A stretch of 64,000 bases of DNA from GCA-002726655 sp046582185 (GTDB lineage: Bacteria > Pseudomonadota > Gammaproteobacteria > Pseudomonadales > Azotimanducaceae). The position numbers and the translations under genes are program-made. The notes under the pieces were generated by a model, which saw only the letters and a list, made by a program, of their open reading frames with translations, did no database searches and was not told where the DNA came from. The number at the start of each line of letters is the position of its first letter. The first letter of the stretch is position 1. The stretch lies in assembly GCA_046582185.1 (NCBI GenBank), contig JAYGEX010000016.1, positions 1 through 64,000 of the forward strand, written 5' to 3'. This document shows positions 7,824 to 16,925 of this stretch, one piece after another.

Positions 7824-9626
7824 ATGAGCGAACAAGCAATCTACGATGACCTGGATTACGATCCCGTCGCCCTTCGTGAAAAATACAAGCAGGAACGTGA
7901 AAAACGACTTCGTGAGGATGGCAACGAGCAATACATCGAGGTGAAGGGCGATTTCGCAAAGTATATCGACGACCCTTATGTCGACCCAATCGAGCGTGAT
8001 CCCGTGTCTGATGAAGTCGATGTGCTGATCATTGGCGGCGGTTTTGGCGGATTATTGGCAGGGGCCAGGCTGCGTGAAGCAGGCGTGAAAGATATTCGCA
8101 TCGTTGAAAAAGGCGGAGACTTTGGCGGAACCTGGTACTGGAACCGATATCCCGGTGCACAATGTGACATCGAGGCTTATGTCTACCTGCCTCTTTTGGA
8201 AGAACTCGGCTACATGCCAAAAGAGAAATACACCCACGCGCCAGAAATTCTCGCCCATAGTTCGAATATCGGCAAACACTTTGACCTCTATAACAAGGCG
8301 TTATTCCAAACTCAGGTCACAGAGATGCAGTGGGATAACGTAACCGCCCGTTGGACGGTTTCTACCAACAGAGGTGACAAGGTGCGAGCAAGATTCGTTG
8401 CGATGGCTAACGGGCCATTGGATCGACCCAAACTACCTGGAATCCCCGGTATTGCTACTTACAAAGGCCATACCTTTCACACCAGCCGGTGGGATTATGA
8501 CTACACCGGCGGAACATCGGAAGGTGACTTAACAAAGCTCAAAAACAAGCGCATTGCCATCATCGGCACTGGCGCAACCGCCGTCCAATGTGTTCCTCAC
8601 GTTGGTGCAGCGGCAAAACAATTGTATGTATTCCAGCGAACCCCCTCTGGAATTGATGTGCGTGGTAATTCACCTACGGACCCGGAATGGGCAGCAAACC
8701 TCAAGCCAGGTTGGCAGAAGGAGAGAATGGAAAACTTCAACGCGCTGGTCTCAGGTGTACCGCAAGCTGAAGATCTGGTGAATGATGGTTGGACTGATCT
8801 TATTGGCAAGATGGTGGAGATGTTTAAAAAAGGTAGTGGCGGTTCTGACCGTGGTATTGCAGAGATTATGGAACTCGCTAACTTCGAGAAAATGAACGAA
8901 ATTCGAGCTCGTGCTGAAGAATTGGTGAACGATCCCAATACCGCTGAGGACCTCAAACCCTACTACGCGATGTTCTGTAAGCGCCCTTGTTTCCATGACG
9001 ATTACCTGCCGACATTCAATCGGCCCAACGTAGAATTGATCGATACTGACGGCCACGGCGTCGAGAGAATTACTGAAAAAGGCATCGTCGTCAACGGTAA
9101 AGAGTACGAAGTCGACTGCATCATCTTCGGGACTGGCTTCGAAGTCGGTACGGATTATGCCCGGCGAGCCGGATACGAAATTATTGGTAAGAACGGTCAA
9201 AAGCTTTCTGAAAAATGGGCAGATGGCATGAAGAGCTTCCATGGTATGCAAAGCCGGGGATTCCCCAATTGCTTCCTGATGAGCGCACAACAAGGCGGCT
9301 TTTCGGCAAACTACCCACACCTGCTCAACGAAATTGCTGTACACCTTGCTCATATTATCAGCCATGCGATCGACAGCGAGTTCAAGACCGTGGAAGCGTC
9401 TGATCAGGCGGAAAATAGTTGGGTCGACGGTATCATCAACAGTAGCGGCCCAAGGATGCAAATCGGTGGCGAAGGCTGTACACCCGGATACTATAACAAC
9501 GAAGGAAAACCGAACCCAATCGCAAAATACAGCGCATTCTATAGTGGCGGCTCAATTGAGTTCTGGAAACTGTTGGCGCAATGGAGAGATGAAGGAAACT
9601 TCGAAGGAATCGAATTCGGTTCCTGA
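7824..9626 (+). CDS. Baeyer-Villiger monooxygenase, cyclopentadecanone-type
   Basis: A 600-residue type I flavoprotein monooxygenase that uses FAD and NADPH to insert oxygen next to a ketone, forming an ester or lactone. The FAD Rossmann motif GGGFGG is at 71-76, the BVMO fingerprint KGHTFHTSRW at 214-223, and the NADPH Rossmann motif GTGATA at 248-253. Length and the extended N-terminus (EREKRLREDGNEQYIEV) resemble the cyclopentadecanone monooxygenase branch, which accepts large ring or steroid-like ketones; this substrate class is inference. ATG at 7824. A C-terminal remnant of a closely related gene lies at 30749-30904. Confidence 0.92.
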   Translation: MSEQAIYDDLDYDPVALREKYKQEREKRLREDGNEQYIEVKGDFAKYIDDPYVDPIERDPVSDEVDVLIIGGGFGGLLAGARLREAGVKDIRIVEKGGDFGGTWYWNRYPGAQCDIEAYVYLPLLEELGYMPKEKYTHAPEILAHSSNIGKHFDLYNKALFQTQVTEMQWDNVTARWTVSTNRGDKVRARFVAMANGPLDRPKLPGIPGIATYKGHTFHTSRWDYDYTGGTSEGDLTKLKNKRIAIIGTGATAVQCVPHVGAAAKQLYVFQRTPSGIDVRGNSPTDPEWAANLKPGWQKERMENFNALVSGVPQAEDLVNDGWTDLIGKMVEMFKKGSGGSDRGIAEIMELANFEKMNEIRARAEELVNDPNTAEDLKPYYAMFCKRPCFHDDYLPTFNRPNVELIDTDGHGVERITEKGIVVNGKEYEVDCIIFGTGFEVGTDYARRAGYEIIGKNGQKLSEKWADGMKSFHGMQSRGFPNCFLMSAQQGGFSANYPHLLNEIAVHLAHIISHAIDSEFKTVEASDQAENSWVDGIINSSGPRMQIGGEGCTPGYYNNEGKPNPIAKYSAFYSGGSIEFWKLLAQWRDEGNFEGIEFGS

Positions 9627-9699
9627 GCTGCCGGCAAGTGTGATATCGATCGGTAGATACCGACCTGCATCAGCCAGAACATGGATCATGTGTAGCAAA

Positions 9700-9791
9700 T
9701 TGGGACACCCAGCATTTAGCTATTCGACTCAGCGCACTGTGAGAATATGCCGATTCGATTCGTGGGCAATGGATGAATCCTGGGTGTCCCA
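9700..9791 (+). repeat. 92-bp palindromic dispersed repeat, copy B
   Basis: The best preserved copy: the ends TTGGGACACCCAG and CTGGGTGTCCCAA are perfect 13-bp inverted repeats. It lies directly against the truncated IS30-type transposase fragment on the other strand, where the transposase frame changes abruptly into repeat sequence. This suggests either insertion into the transposase gene or mobilisation by it. Confidence 0.85.
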
Positions 9792-9948
9792 AAATCCCCC
9801 TACCAGAATTTTGTGCTAATTCACGACTCACTATGGACTGACCAACTTCAATAGCATCCGCGATCGTTCTTTGGCTGAAACCGCTTCTCTTTAACACTGA
9901 TAACTGGCATCTTTGTTCATAGGTTAGTTGTTGGTAGGTTCTCGTCAT
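9792..9948 (-). pseudogene. IS30-type transposase, N-terminal fragment
   Basis: The ATG at 9948 opens MTRTYQQLTYEQRCQLSVLK followed by RSGFSQRTIADAIEVGQSIV and SRELAQNSG, the helix-turn-helix that starts IS30-family transposases. The homology stops at the boundary of the 92-bp repeat, and no DDE catalytic core follows, so the gene cannot encode an active transposase. An upstream in-frame extension is possible but does not look like protein of this family. Confidence 0.75.
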
Positions 9949-10055
9949 CGCTTCATCTTTTGCCGGAGAAAAAGAGTAGGAGCTTACCAACGGCTGGCCT
10001 CTTCTTCGACCGGGGTGATGATGCTCTTCAGATTTGAATCCGCGAGTTAATAATT

Positions 10056-10733
10056 ATGATTCCTTCGACATTATTAGGTACGGCCAACATTCCAAAAAAC
10101 GGTGGTGAACTGAGGTTAACTCAACGCGAGAATGATTTTTCTATACATCTTAAAGGTGTGCGTGGAGAACTAATGAACAGCCGAGTGCATAGTTCCGAGC
10201 TAGCTTTAGCTGAGTTAGGCTGCGCACATATTCAAGGCCTGAAGAATACGAAGGTGTTAGTCGGAGGCATGGGGATGGGCTTCACTCTGGCCGCTGCCCT
10301 CAAAGCAACATCAATAAACTCTCAGGTGGTTGTTGCTGAATTGGTACCCGAAATTATTGAATGGAATAAAGGCCCATTAGGCGAATGTGCAGGCAGGCCG
10401 CTAGATGATAATAGGGTTCTGGTACACCTGGGTGATGTGGCCGAACTATTCAAAACTAAACAAGCCACTTTTGACGCTGTTTTACTAGATGTTGACAACG
10501 GTCCCGAAGGCTTTACACAAACAGACAATAACAATTTGTATTCAATAGAAGGTTTACAAGCTATACGACAAACACTTCATCCTGGTGGCATGTTAGCGAT
10601 ATGGTCAGCCTGGCATGACCCGAAATTCACCATGCAACTGAAAGAATCTGGCTTTAAGGTTGAAGCTCAAACCGTAAGAGCGCACAAAGGAAAAGGTAGC
10701 CGCCATACTATATATCTGGCCAGGAAAAAATAG
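10056..10733 (+). CDS. spermidine-synthase-like methyltransferase-fold protein
   Basis: A 225-residue Rossmann protein of the spermidine/spermine synthase superfamily. It shows the glycine-rich cofactor motif VLVGGMGMGFTLAAAL, an acidic end of the next strand (VVVAELVPEIIEW), and DAVLLDVDNGPEGFT, in the place of the catalytic Asp region. It lacks the N-terminal beta domain of true SpeE and is shorter than the usual 280-300 residues, so it may be an aminopropyltransferase relative or a methyltransferase. The ATG at 10056 has no strong ribosome site. It stands alone downstream of an IS fragment. Confidence 0.75.
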   Translation: MIPSTLLGTANIPKNGGELRLTQRENDFSIHLKGVRGELMNSRVHSSELALAELGCAHIQGLKNTKVLVGGMGMGFTLAAALKATSINSQVVVAELVPEIIEWNKGPLGECAGRPLDDNRVLVHLGDVAELFKTKQATFDAVLLDVDNGPEGFTQTDNNNLYSIEGLQAIRQTLHPGGMLAIWSAWHDPKFTMQLKESGFKVEAQTVRAHKGKGSRHTIYLARKK

Positions 10734-10741
10734 GAACATGG

Positions 10742-11010
10742 TTAAAAATCGTAAACCACGTTTGTAGTGACACCATAATCGGATTGAGCACCGGTTGAAG
10801 ATTGCGGCTGATTATCCCAGCTTCCATAAAATGAAAAGGCCCATTTCAGATCACCTATGATCTGCCAGCTCAGCGTTGTATCAGGTTCACTACGGAGACG
10901 ACGACATTGCTCTGTCAGGCTTGGAATAATCTGAAGCGTTGTTGACTAGTCCAGCTCCGGGTTTTCAAACAGAAACCAGTCCAATTCGCGGAAAATGTGG
11001 ATTCTAGTGA
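10742..11010 (-). pseudogene. outer-membrane protein (DUF481/YdiY-like), 3' remnant
   Basis: The reverse strand encodes FRELDWFLFENPELD, a TAG at 10946-10948, then STTLQIIPSLTEQ, IIGDLKWAFSFYGSWDN and the end SDYGVTTNVVYDF followed by TAA at 10742. Alternating hydrophobic residues and a terminal Phe are hallmarks of an outer-membrane beta-barrel, and the GDLKW and YGVTT pattern matches DUF481 proteins. The N-terminal part of the barrel is absent, and the frame instead runs upstream into sequence resembling RadC. It is a dead fragment. Confidence 0.6.
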
Positions 11011-11099
11011 CAGCGTATACAGGAAACACCCAATTTATTACCAACATAAGCAAAGGGGCTGTGAGCTTGCCGCTGATGTTGGCATACATCTTCGAATAC

Positions 11100-11197
11100 T
11101 CCTTAGCCAGCAGCAGTGCACTCTTTAACCGTACTGTGATGCGTTGATCAGCCTGACTTGGTTCAGCGATACCAGATGGATGATTGTGCGCAAAGAT
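11100..11197 (-). pseudogene. RadC (JAB/MPN domain) fragment
   Basis: A frame beginning at 11197 encodes IFAHNHPSGIAEPSQADQR and ITVRLKSALLLA, the metal-binding HNHPSG signature with the following PSQAD helix of RadC DNA-repair family proteins. An in-frame stop lies just upstream, and the RadC C-terminal end does not follow; the frame passes straight into unrelated hydrophobic sequence and then the DUF481 remnant. RadC-like genes are often carried by genomic islands, so this may mark an old island edge. Confidence 0.6.
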
Positions 11198-11244
11198 TTA
11201 GCGTGCTTGAGAACCAGGCCTCACATTTAGACGATACATCAATT

Positions 11245-14200
11245 TTAACTTTGGTTAGTAAAGCTATCGCTGGCCGTTTCTTCATCGGCGCCTTTGTTCC
11301 CTATTAAATCCTGAAGGATCAAATAGCCTGACGGCACAACCAACAATGTCACCACAGTGGCGAACAACACACCGAAAGCCAGGGAGACGGCCATCGGTAC
11401 AAGAAATTGCGCCGACACACTTCGATTCAGCATTAACGGCGACAGGCCAACAAAAGTCGTCATGGAAGTCAAGACAATTGGCCGACATCTGGAAACTGCC
11501 GCATCCAGCACGGCATCATAAACACCCTGGCCAGCAGATCGACGGGAATCAATGTTGTGCACCAAGACCAGACTGGAGTTCACCACAACACCGGACGCAG
11601 CTATAAACCCAAGGATCGACATCATGGCCAGGCCGGATACATAGCCAAATGTTTTCATAATAATGTGCCCCCAAATCGCACCAACGAAGGCAAAAGGAAT
11701 GACGCTCATGATGATAATGGGCTGGCTATATGATCGAAGAGGTACTGCCAATAGGGCATAAATAACAAACAGCGCGAGGCCAAACAAAGGGACGAGGCTA
11801 GCAACTGATTCACCCTGCTGCCGCTGTGATCCTTCCATCCTGTAGCTTACACGTGGATGATCTCGCATGATTGCTGCCAGCGCACCCTCTCCCAGGCTGG
11901 CGATAACCTCGTTGGCAGTAATCTGTGTTCGGTCGACATCAGCCGTCACATTCACAATTCTTCGTCGATCAGATCGTTTGATTGATGAAAATCCTCTCCC
12001 CAAACTGGCACTGGCGACTGTCGAAAATGGTACTTCCGCGCCACTCGGTGTCCTTATTCGCATTCTATCCAGAGTGCCCAAGGTACGCCGCTCATCTTTG
12101 GTGTAGCGAATCATCACTCGGACATCGTCCCTGCCTCTCTGGATACGTTGAATTTCCTCACCATAGAATGCCTGTCTTACTTGCCGGGCAAGCATCGAAA
12201 GCGACAAACCTAACGCTTCCCCAGAGGGGAGTATATCAAGCTTCAGTTCTTTTTTACCAGATCGGAAACTATCTGAAATATCTATAACGCCCGGGTACTC
12301 AGCGAGATGAAGGCCAATCTTTTCTGCGACAGCCTTGAGTTCGTCAAGATTATCTCCCTCCAATTGAATATTGATTGCCTCTCCGGCGGTGAACAGTGAT
12401 GAGCTAAAGGTCAACTCCACCACATCAGGGATTGCGCGAGTTTCCTGGCGCCATAAGTTCGCAATTTCGCGAGTTGAAACATCACGGGATTCACTTCCGG
12501 TTAATTGCATCGTCACTTCACCGAGATGGCCCCCTGAAGCATTAACACGAACAATCCCCGGTGGCCCGTCGCCGCCGGAACTGGAAGGATGACTTCCTAG
12601 CGCCATTAACATATGCCTTACGGGGGGGTTACCTGGCGTTTGAAGCGACAATCTTTCCGCGATAACACGCGCACTTCGTTCCAATTCGAGCACCGCCGCA
12701 TTGGTAATGGTAACGGGCGTACCAAGTGGCATCGTTAATTTAGCTACGACCTGGTCTGATGCTAAGGGAGGGAAAAAAGAAAACGGCAATCTTCCGCTTC
12801 GAAGAATGCCAATCGAAGATAGCAATGCGACAAGCGCAATAGACAAGGTGATGTAGCGAGCAGCTACTGCCTTAGCGACAATAGCCCGGAAACTCACCTG
12901 AATCAGTGTTTCCAATTTTGTCGCAAACCGCGATTGAGCGACGATAATGCTCGAAGCGATAATTTTGAATTTACCGGCTACCTGCAACGCGGCAAACACT
13001 GAAGCGGTAGCGATACCAATCGCGATGTAGCTCCTCACATCCCATGCGAATTCCAGTATCACTATGCCAAATACAGGGATCAGCAATAAACCCACTTCCA
13101 GCTCCGGCGAGTCATTTGTCTGGTGTCCGAGGTGCGATGGCAAGATGAGTTGAGATTCGATTAGCGAAAAAACAAGGCAGCACATCACCACAGTGCCAAT
13201 AATTGACTGGATCTGGCCCATGGTGCCAGGGGCAAAAAGAAACGGCATAAACGCTGCAACCGTGGTGAGCACACCGAAGATTACCGGCACCGATACTTGT
13301 TGCGTACCCTCAATAGCGCTTTCCAGAAGTGAGCCTTTACCATCTCGCACTGATTTACGCTGGTTGGTGTAAACATTCTCACCAACCACGATCGCATCAT
13401 CAACGAGGATACCCAGGACCAGAATAAAACCAAACAATGAAAGCGCATTGATAGACATGCCAAGACTCGAAACCAAGAACAGCGCACCCATAAACGCAAC
13501 AGGCACGCCGAGACTCACCCAGAAGGCCAATCGTGGGCGTAAAAACAATGCAAGCAGGAACAGCACCATCAGGAAACCCTGTCTTGCACTGGTCAACAAA
13601 GTATCGAGCCGTTCCCTTAGTTGCTTCGAACCATCAAACCAAATCGTCAGTTCCACACCTTCAGGCAGGTTCCCTTCGTTGTCGCGGAGATAGCCACGAA
13701 CCGCTTCCGTAATTTCAATAACGTCCTGGTCTCCAATTCTTGATACGCGAATGATTGCCGCTGGTTTTCCATCGAAACGTTGCATCTGGTCCGTGTCTTC
13801 AAAGCCGTCAATCACGTTAGCCACATCGCGCAAATATAATCGCGTCCCATCCGGCCTAGTCAATATGGCAAGATCGTCGAACTCATGGCCCCAATATGCC
13901 TGGCCCTGCGTTCTTAGCAGAACTTCTCCTGCATCAGTTTTGATGGAGCCTCCCGGTAGATCAAGGGAAGCGGACCTGATGGCTTGAGCCAGTTCGTCAA
14001 AACTCAACCCATTACGCCGTAACGATGTTTCAGATACTTCAACGGAAACTTCGTAAGGTCGAACGTTGGATAACTTTACATGCGTGACTTCGGGAAGCGC
14101 CGCTATTTCATCCCTTATCCTTTGACCCAGTACTTTTAACGTGCGCTCGTCTTTTGGTCCTGTGAGTGCTATATCCATTACAGGACGTTGAGGTGAAACC

Positions 14201-14589
14201 AGCGTAATAATGGGCTTCTCTGTTTCTTCCGGAAACGTATCGATTGCATCAATCCGGTTTTTTACATCATCCAGGCCTTTCGAGGCATCCGCACTCTCAA
14301 AAAGCTCTACTGAAACTGAACACATGCCCTCGTTTGCCGTTGAACGAATTGTCTTTACGTCTTGAATACCCTCTAGTTCTTCTTCAATGCGGATACACAC
14401 GCCCTGCTCAACTTCTTTCGGTGCTGCACCCAGGTAAGGAACATTGACTGTGATGATATTGACGTCAATATCGGGGAAGGATTTCTGTGGAATCATGGGA
14501 ATCGCCAACAGGCCTGCCATCACAATGACGCCCAACAGCAGATTTGCAGCGACATTATTTCGTGCAAACCAGGCGATCGGGCCTTTCAT
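11245..14589 (-). CDS. RND efflux transporter permease (HAE1/AcrB-like)
   Basis: A 1114-residue inner-membrane proton antiporter that forms the pump subunit of a tripartite export system. The N-terminus MKGPIAWFARNNVAANLLLG is followed by a first membrane helix, a porter domain, the central helix bundle with LVDDAIVVGENVYTNQRKS (the conserved D of TM4 is visible), a second porter domain and a second bundle ending GYLILQDLIG. I chose the ATG at 14589 because it overlaps the stop of the adaptor gene by 4 bp (ATGA); the longer frame upstream is an out-of-family leader. Order tetR-adaptor-pump, all overlapping, marks one operon. The substrate is unknown. Confidence 0.93.
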   Translation of the reverse strand: MKGPIAWFARNNVAANLLLGVIVMAGLLAIPMIPQKSFPDIDVNIITVNVPYLGAAPKEVEQGVCIRIEEELEGIQDVKTIRSTANEGMCSVSVELFESADASKGLDDVKNRIDAIDTFPEETEKPIITLVSPQRPVMDIALTGPKDERTLKVLGQRIRDEIAALPEVTHVKLSNVRPYEVSVEVSETSLRRNGLSFDELAQAIRSASLDLPGGSIKTDAGEVLLRTQGQAYWGHEFDDLAILTRPDGTRLYLRDVANVIDGFEDTDQMQRFDGKPAAIIRVSRIGDQDVIEITEAVRGYLRDNEGNLPEGVELTIWFDGSKQLRERLDTLLTSARQGFLMVLFLLALFLRPRLAFWVSLGVPVAFMGALFLVSSLGMSINALSLFGFILVLGILVDDAIVVGENVYTNQRKSVRDGKGSLLESAIEGTQQVSVPVIFGVLTTVAAFMPFLFAPGTMGQIQSIIGTVVMCCLVFSLIESQLILPSHLGHQTNDSPELEVGLLLIPVFGIVILEFAWDVRSYIAIGIATASVFAALQVAGKFKIIASSIIVAQSRFATKLETLIQVSFRAIVAKAVAARYITLSIALVALLSSIGILRSGRLPFSFFPPLASDQVVAKLTMPLGTPVTITNAAVLELERSARVIAERLSLQTPGNPPVRHMLMALGSHPSSSGGDGPPGIVRVNASGGHLGEVTMQLTGSESRDVSTREIANLWRQETRAIPDVVELTFSSSLFTAGEAINIQLEGDNLDELKAVAEKIGLHLAEYPGVIDISDSFRSGKKELKLDILPSGEALGLSLSMLARQVRQAFYGEEIQRIQRGRDDVRVMIRYTKDERRTLGTLDRMRIRTPSGAEVPFSTVASASLGRGFSSIKRSDRRRIVNVTADVDRTQITANEVIASLGEGALAAIMRDHPRVSYRMEGSQRQQGESVASLVPLFGLALFVIYALLAVPLRSYSQPIIIMSVIPFAFVGAIWGHIIMKTFGYVSGLAMMSILGFIAASGVVVNSSLVLVHNIDSRRSAGQGVYDAVLDAAVSRCRPIVLTSMTTFVGLSPLMLNRSVSAQFLVPMAVSLAFGVLFATVVTLLVVPSGYLILQDLIGNKGADEETASDSFTNQS

Positions 14590-15761
14590 GAACCAGCCAC
14601 CTTGGTTTCTGACCGTTGAGTGGCATTGTCCAGTCGAATTTTCATACCTTCGACAGCAATTTCCAGCACGGAAATACACACCCTGTCACCCGAATTCAGG
14701 CCACCGCTGATAAATACATCGTCTTCAACGATCCGCAGGATCTCTACTTTGCGGATTCGAAGGCGATTGTCTCCGTCAACGACGTAGACCTGACTTTCGC
14801 TATAGACAGCTGAACGCGGCAGTACAACAATGTTATCAAGACTCAAGCCAATAATTTCAGCATCGACAAACAATCCAATCGACAATGGGGGTTTCAAACC
14901 TGTTTGTGCATAGGGATCGGGAACACTGGCGATAACATTCACCATCCTGGTTTGTGGGTCGAGTTCTCCTTCAGTTCTTACGACTGTCCCAAACCATTCA
15001 TGAATTTTTCCGGCAAACTTTGCGCGCAAAATAACCTTTAACGGCACCCCAATATCGTCATTACGCGAAAACCCTAAAGGAAGATCCAGATAAGCCAACT
15101 CCTCATCCTGAATGGGCAAACGCACCTCTGCAAAATCGGTTGCATAGATCGTCGCTATCGATACACCCCGATTAACAAATTGCCCCACATCGACTTTTTC
15201 AGATCGGACACGACCATCATAGGGAGCCACAACCCGGGTTCGGATAATATCCCGTTTGGCACGTAACAACTTTGCACCAGCTTCCCGTAACGTCGCTTGT
15301 GCAATTCGTAATCGATTGAGGGCATCATCTTTTTGGGATGCGCTGGTGGACTGTTTTTCAGCAAGCTCAATTTGCCTCGCGTGAGCTTTTTTGGCATTGG
15401 ATAATTCGCTTTGCGCCCGGGCCAATCGAGCTCGTGCTTCTTCCAGCGCAACGTCATAGTCCAGCGGATCAATTCGCAACAATTCCTGGCCCTGGGTAAA
15501 GAAACCACCGGAAACCATCACCTCGGAAACTTCCAGTACCCGGCCAGACACTTCAGGTGTTAATTCAGTTTCGGTGCGCGGCACCACCGTCCCATGCGTC
15601 TTTGTTCGCAACTGTATCGTTGATAGTTCGACGTCCATCGCACGAACCAAGGGAGGCAAAATAACCGGCGACCGAGGTTCGACCTCTGGCCCGGTGACAA
15701 TCAATACGCCTGCTAAACCAAAACCAAACAGGATGATAAAAATGGGATAATAGCGGCTCAC
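14586..15761 (-). CDS. RND efflux periplasmic adaptor (membrane fusion protein)
   Basis: A 391-residue HlyD/AcrA-type adaptor that links the pump to an outer-membrane channel. It has an N-terminal signal/anchor helix (YYPIFIILFGFGLAGVLIV), a split lipoyl domain (GTVVPRTETELTPEVSGRV and VVAPYDGRVRSEKVDVGQ), a long coiled-coil hairpin (residues about 105-170) and beta-barrel and membrane-proximal domains. It overlaps the TetR gene upstream and the pump gene downstream by 4 bp each, so translation is probably coupled. No outer-membrane factor gene is in the operon, so a TolC-like protein elsewhere is presumably used. Confidence 0.93.
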   Translation of the reverse strand: MSRYYPIFIILFGFGLAGVLIVTGPEVEPRSPVILPPLVRAMDVELSTIQLRTKTHGTVVPRTETELTPEVSGRVLEVSEVMVSGGFFTQGQELLRIDPLDYDVALEEARARLARAQSELSNAKKAHARQIELAEKQSTSASQKDDALNRLRIAQATLREAGAKLLRAKRDIIRTRVVAPYDGRVRSEKVDVGQFVNRGVSIATIYATDFAEVRLPIQDEELAYLDLPLGFSRNDDIGVPLKVILRAKFAGKIHEWFGTVVRTEGELDPQTRMVNVIASVPDPYAQTGLKPPLSIGLFVDAEIIGLSLDNIVVLPRSAVYSESQVYVVDGDNRLRIRKVEILRIVEDDVFISGGLNSGDRVCISVLEIAVEGMKIRLDNATQRSETKVAGS

Positions 15762-16426
15762 AACGACTCTTCCTTCTTTTCCGCATTAGATTCGGTGCCA
15801 GGCAGGTTTAGCTGAATCAAACCGGCAATTGCGAAAGATTTTAGTTTTTCGATCCCTTCCTGCCGCGAATTTGTCGGTTCCGTTCGCAGCGGGGAAGGAA
15901 AGTTCAGGAGATGGATCATAGAACCGATCATCAGGTGCATTCGCCAGCGTAACTCCTCTGCGTCAACTGTTGGCAAGGCTTTTGACAACGCTGCTAAATA
16001 TCGAGCACCCACGATGCCAAATTCTTTCTCCAGAAGTGGGCGGGAGATCGTAGCGGGTTCACCATGCAAGCGTGCAAAAAGCCGCGAGAAAGCCGGATCG
16101 ACTTTTTCGTCCACCAGTGGATCAAAAAAAGCATCGATTATTGCTGGCACCAAATAATTTTCTTTGAGTTCCAACTGATCCAGGTTCGTAAGACGCGCTT
16201 GATTGATGGGCTCAATTCGCCGATGAATAGTGGCAGCAAGCAAGCCTTCTTTAGAGCCGAAATGATAATTGGTGGCCGCCAGGTTAACATCGGCCAAATT
16301 GGCGATGGCCCGTAACGAAGTCGCAGCGAAACCCTTTTCGATTAACAGAACTTCCGCGGCATCCAGGATTTTCTCCCGGGTAGAGACAGTGGCTTTCTCG
16401 ACAGTAACGCCCATGGTAGTTTGCAT
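15758..16426 (-). CDS. TetR family regulator of the RND pump operon
   Basis: The N-terminal DNA-binding domain is clear: TREKILDAAEVLLIEKGFAA followed by the helix-turn-helix LRAIANLADVNLAATNYHFG. The C-terminal ligand domain (TetR_C of the CmeR/YbiH type) is divergent. The ATG at 16426 is chosen; a TTG five codons upstream would also be in frame. It is the first gene of the overlapping tetR-adaptor-pump operon, so it probably represses its own transcription and that of the pump. A perfect AAAC-N4-GTTT palindrome 14 bp upstream is a candidate operator. Confidence 0.88.
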   Translation of the reverse strand: MQTTMGVTVEKATVSTREKILDAAEVLLIEKGFAATSLRAIANLADVNLAATNYHFGSKEGLLAATIHRRIEPINQARLTNLDQLELKENYLVPAIIDAFFDPLVDEKVDPAFSRLFARLHGEPATISRPLLEKEFGIVGARYLAALSKALPTVDAEELRWRMHLMIGSMIHLLNFPSPLRTEPTNSRQEGIEKLKSFAIAGLIQLNLPGTESNAEKKEESL

Positions 16427-16439
16427 ACTATATTCATTC

Positions 16440-16451
16440 AAACGATTGTTT
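16440..16451. promoter_or_regulatory. candidate TetR operator AAACGATTGTTT
   Basis: The 12-bp site AAAC-N4-GTTT is palindromic and lies directly upstream of the tetR start, where an autoregulatory operator is expected. The spacing and half-site form are common among TetR-family operators; binding by this particular repressor is inference. Confidence 0.4.
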
Positions 16452-16617
16452 TAATTCTACCAGAGCTTGAGTGACATCAACAAGCCCAGTTGAAAATGCC
16501 TATAAATCCAGGATTACAGGAGGTCTAATTATATCCATTGACCTGTGTCAGCTCATACAAACTGTAACAATGTATAACTGCTATCAATAAATAAGTGTTT
16601 AAATAGGTGGAATTGAA

Positions 16618-16838
16618 ATGAGTGGTGAAAATACTCTGGCAAAAAAATGGTTGAAGATGCTGTTAGCAGCGCGACCAAGGACAGATCCATGTGTCCCGAT
16701 GCTATGGCGCTGGCTATTTTGAGCCAAAACCTTCGAACTTTGAGCACGTCCCGCAGCCGTGCTGACCTGGAAAGTTACATCGATTACGACCTCAACAATA
16801 TAGTCGATTCTGACATGGTAATTACACGCGCCTGTTAG
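16618..16838 (+). pseudogene. small hypothetical protein, frameshifted at an A run
   Basis: ATG at 16618 with AGGTGG upstream starts MSGENTLAKK, and a seven-A run at 16641-16647 then puts the frame out of register. With one extra A the reading continues as MVEDAVSSATKDRSMCPDAM through to a TAG at 16836-16838, a product of about 73 residues that is soluble, slightly acidic and helical. No family is recognised. It converges on the acetyltransferase gene, with a hairpin between them. Confidence 0.4.
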
Positions 16839-16842
16839 ACCC

Positions 16843-16869
16843 GGTATCGGGGCTCACTGAGCTGATACC
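16843..16869. terminator. hairpin between convergent genes
   Basis: GGTATC at 16843-16848 pairs with GATACC at 16864-16869, and GGCTCA pairs with the inner TGAGCT, giving an almost continuous stem. It lies between two convergent genes. No long T run follows on either strand, so it may be a weak or Rho-assisted terminator. Confidence 0.4.
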
Positions 16870-16925
16870 CCTTCCACAGTGATTTAGAATAAGTTGATTC
16901 TCTGAAAGTTGAATGAATCCAGCAA

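Noticed and set aside
8751..9461. 236-codon reverse-strand frame inside the BVMO
   Set aside because: It is a shadow of a strongly coding forward gene with all its cofactor motifs; its translation is unlike any protein family.
9606..9623. Near-palindrome around GGAATCGAATTCGG at the BVMO stop as terminator
   Set aside because: It lies within coding sequence, has one mismatch and no T tract.
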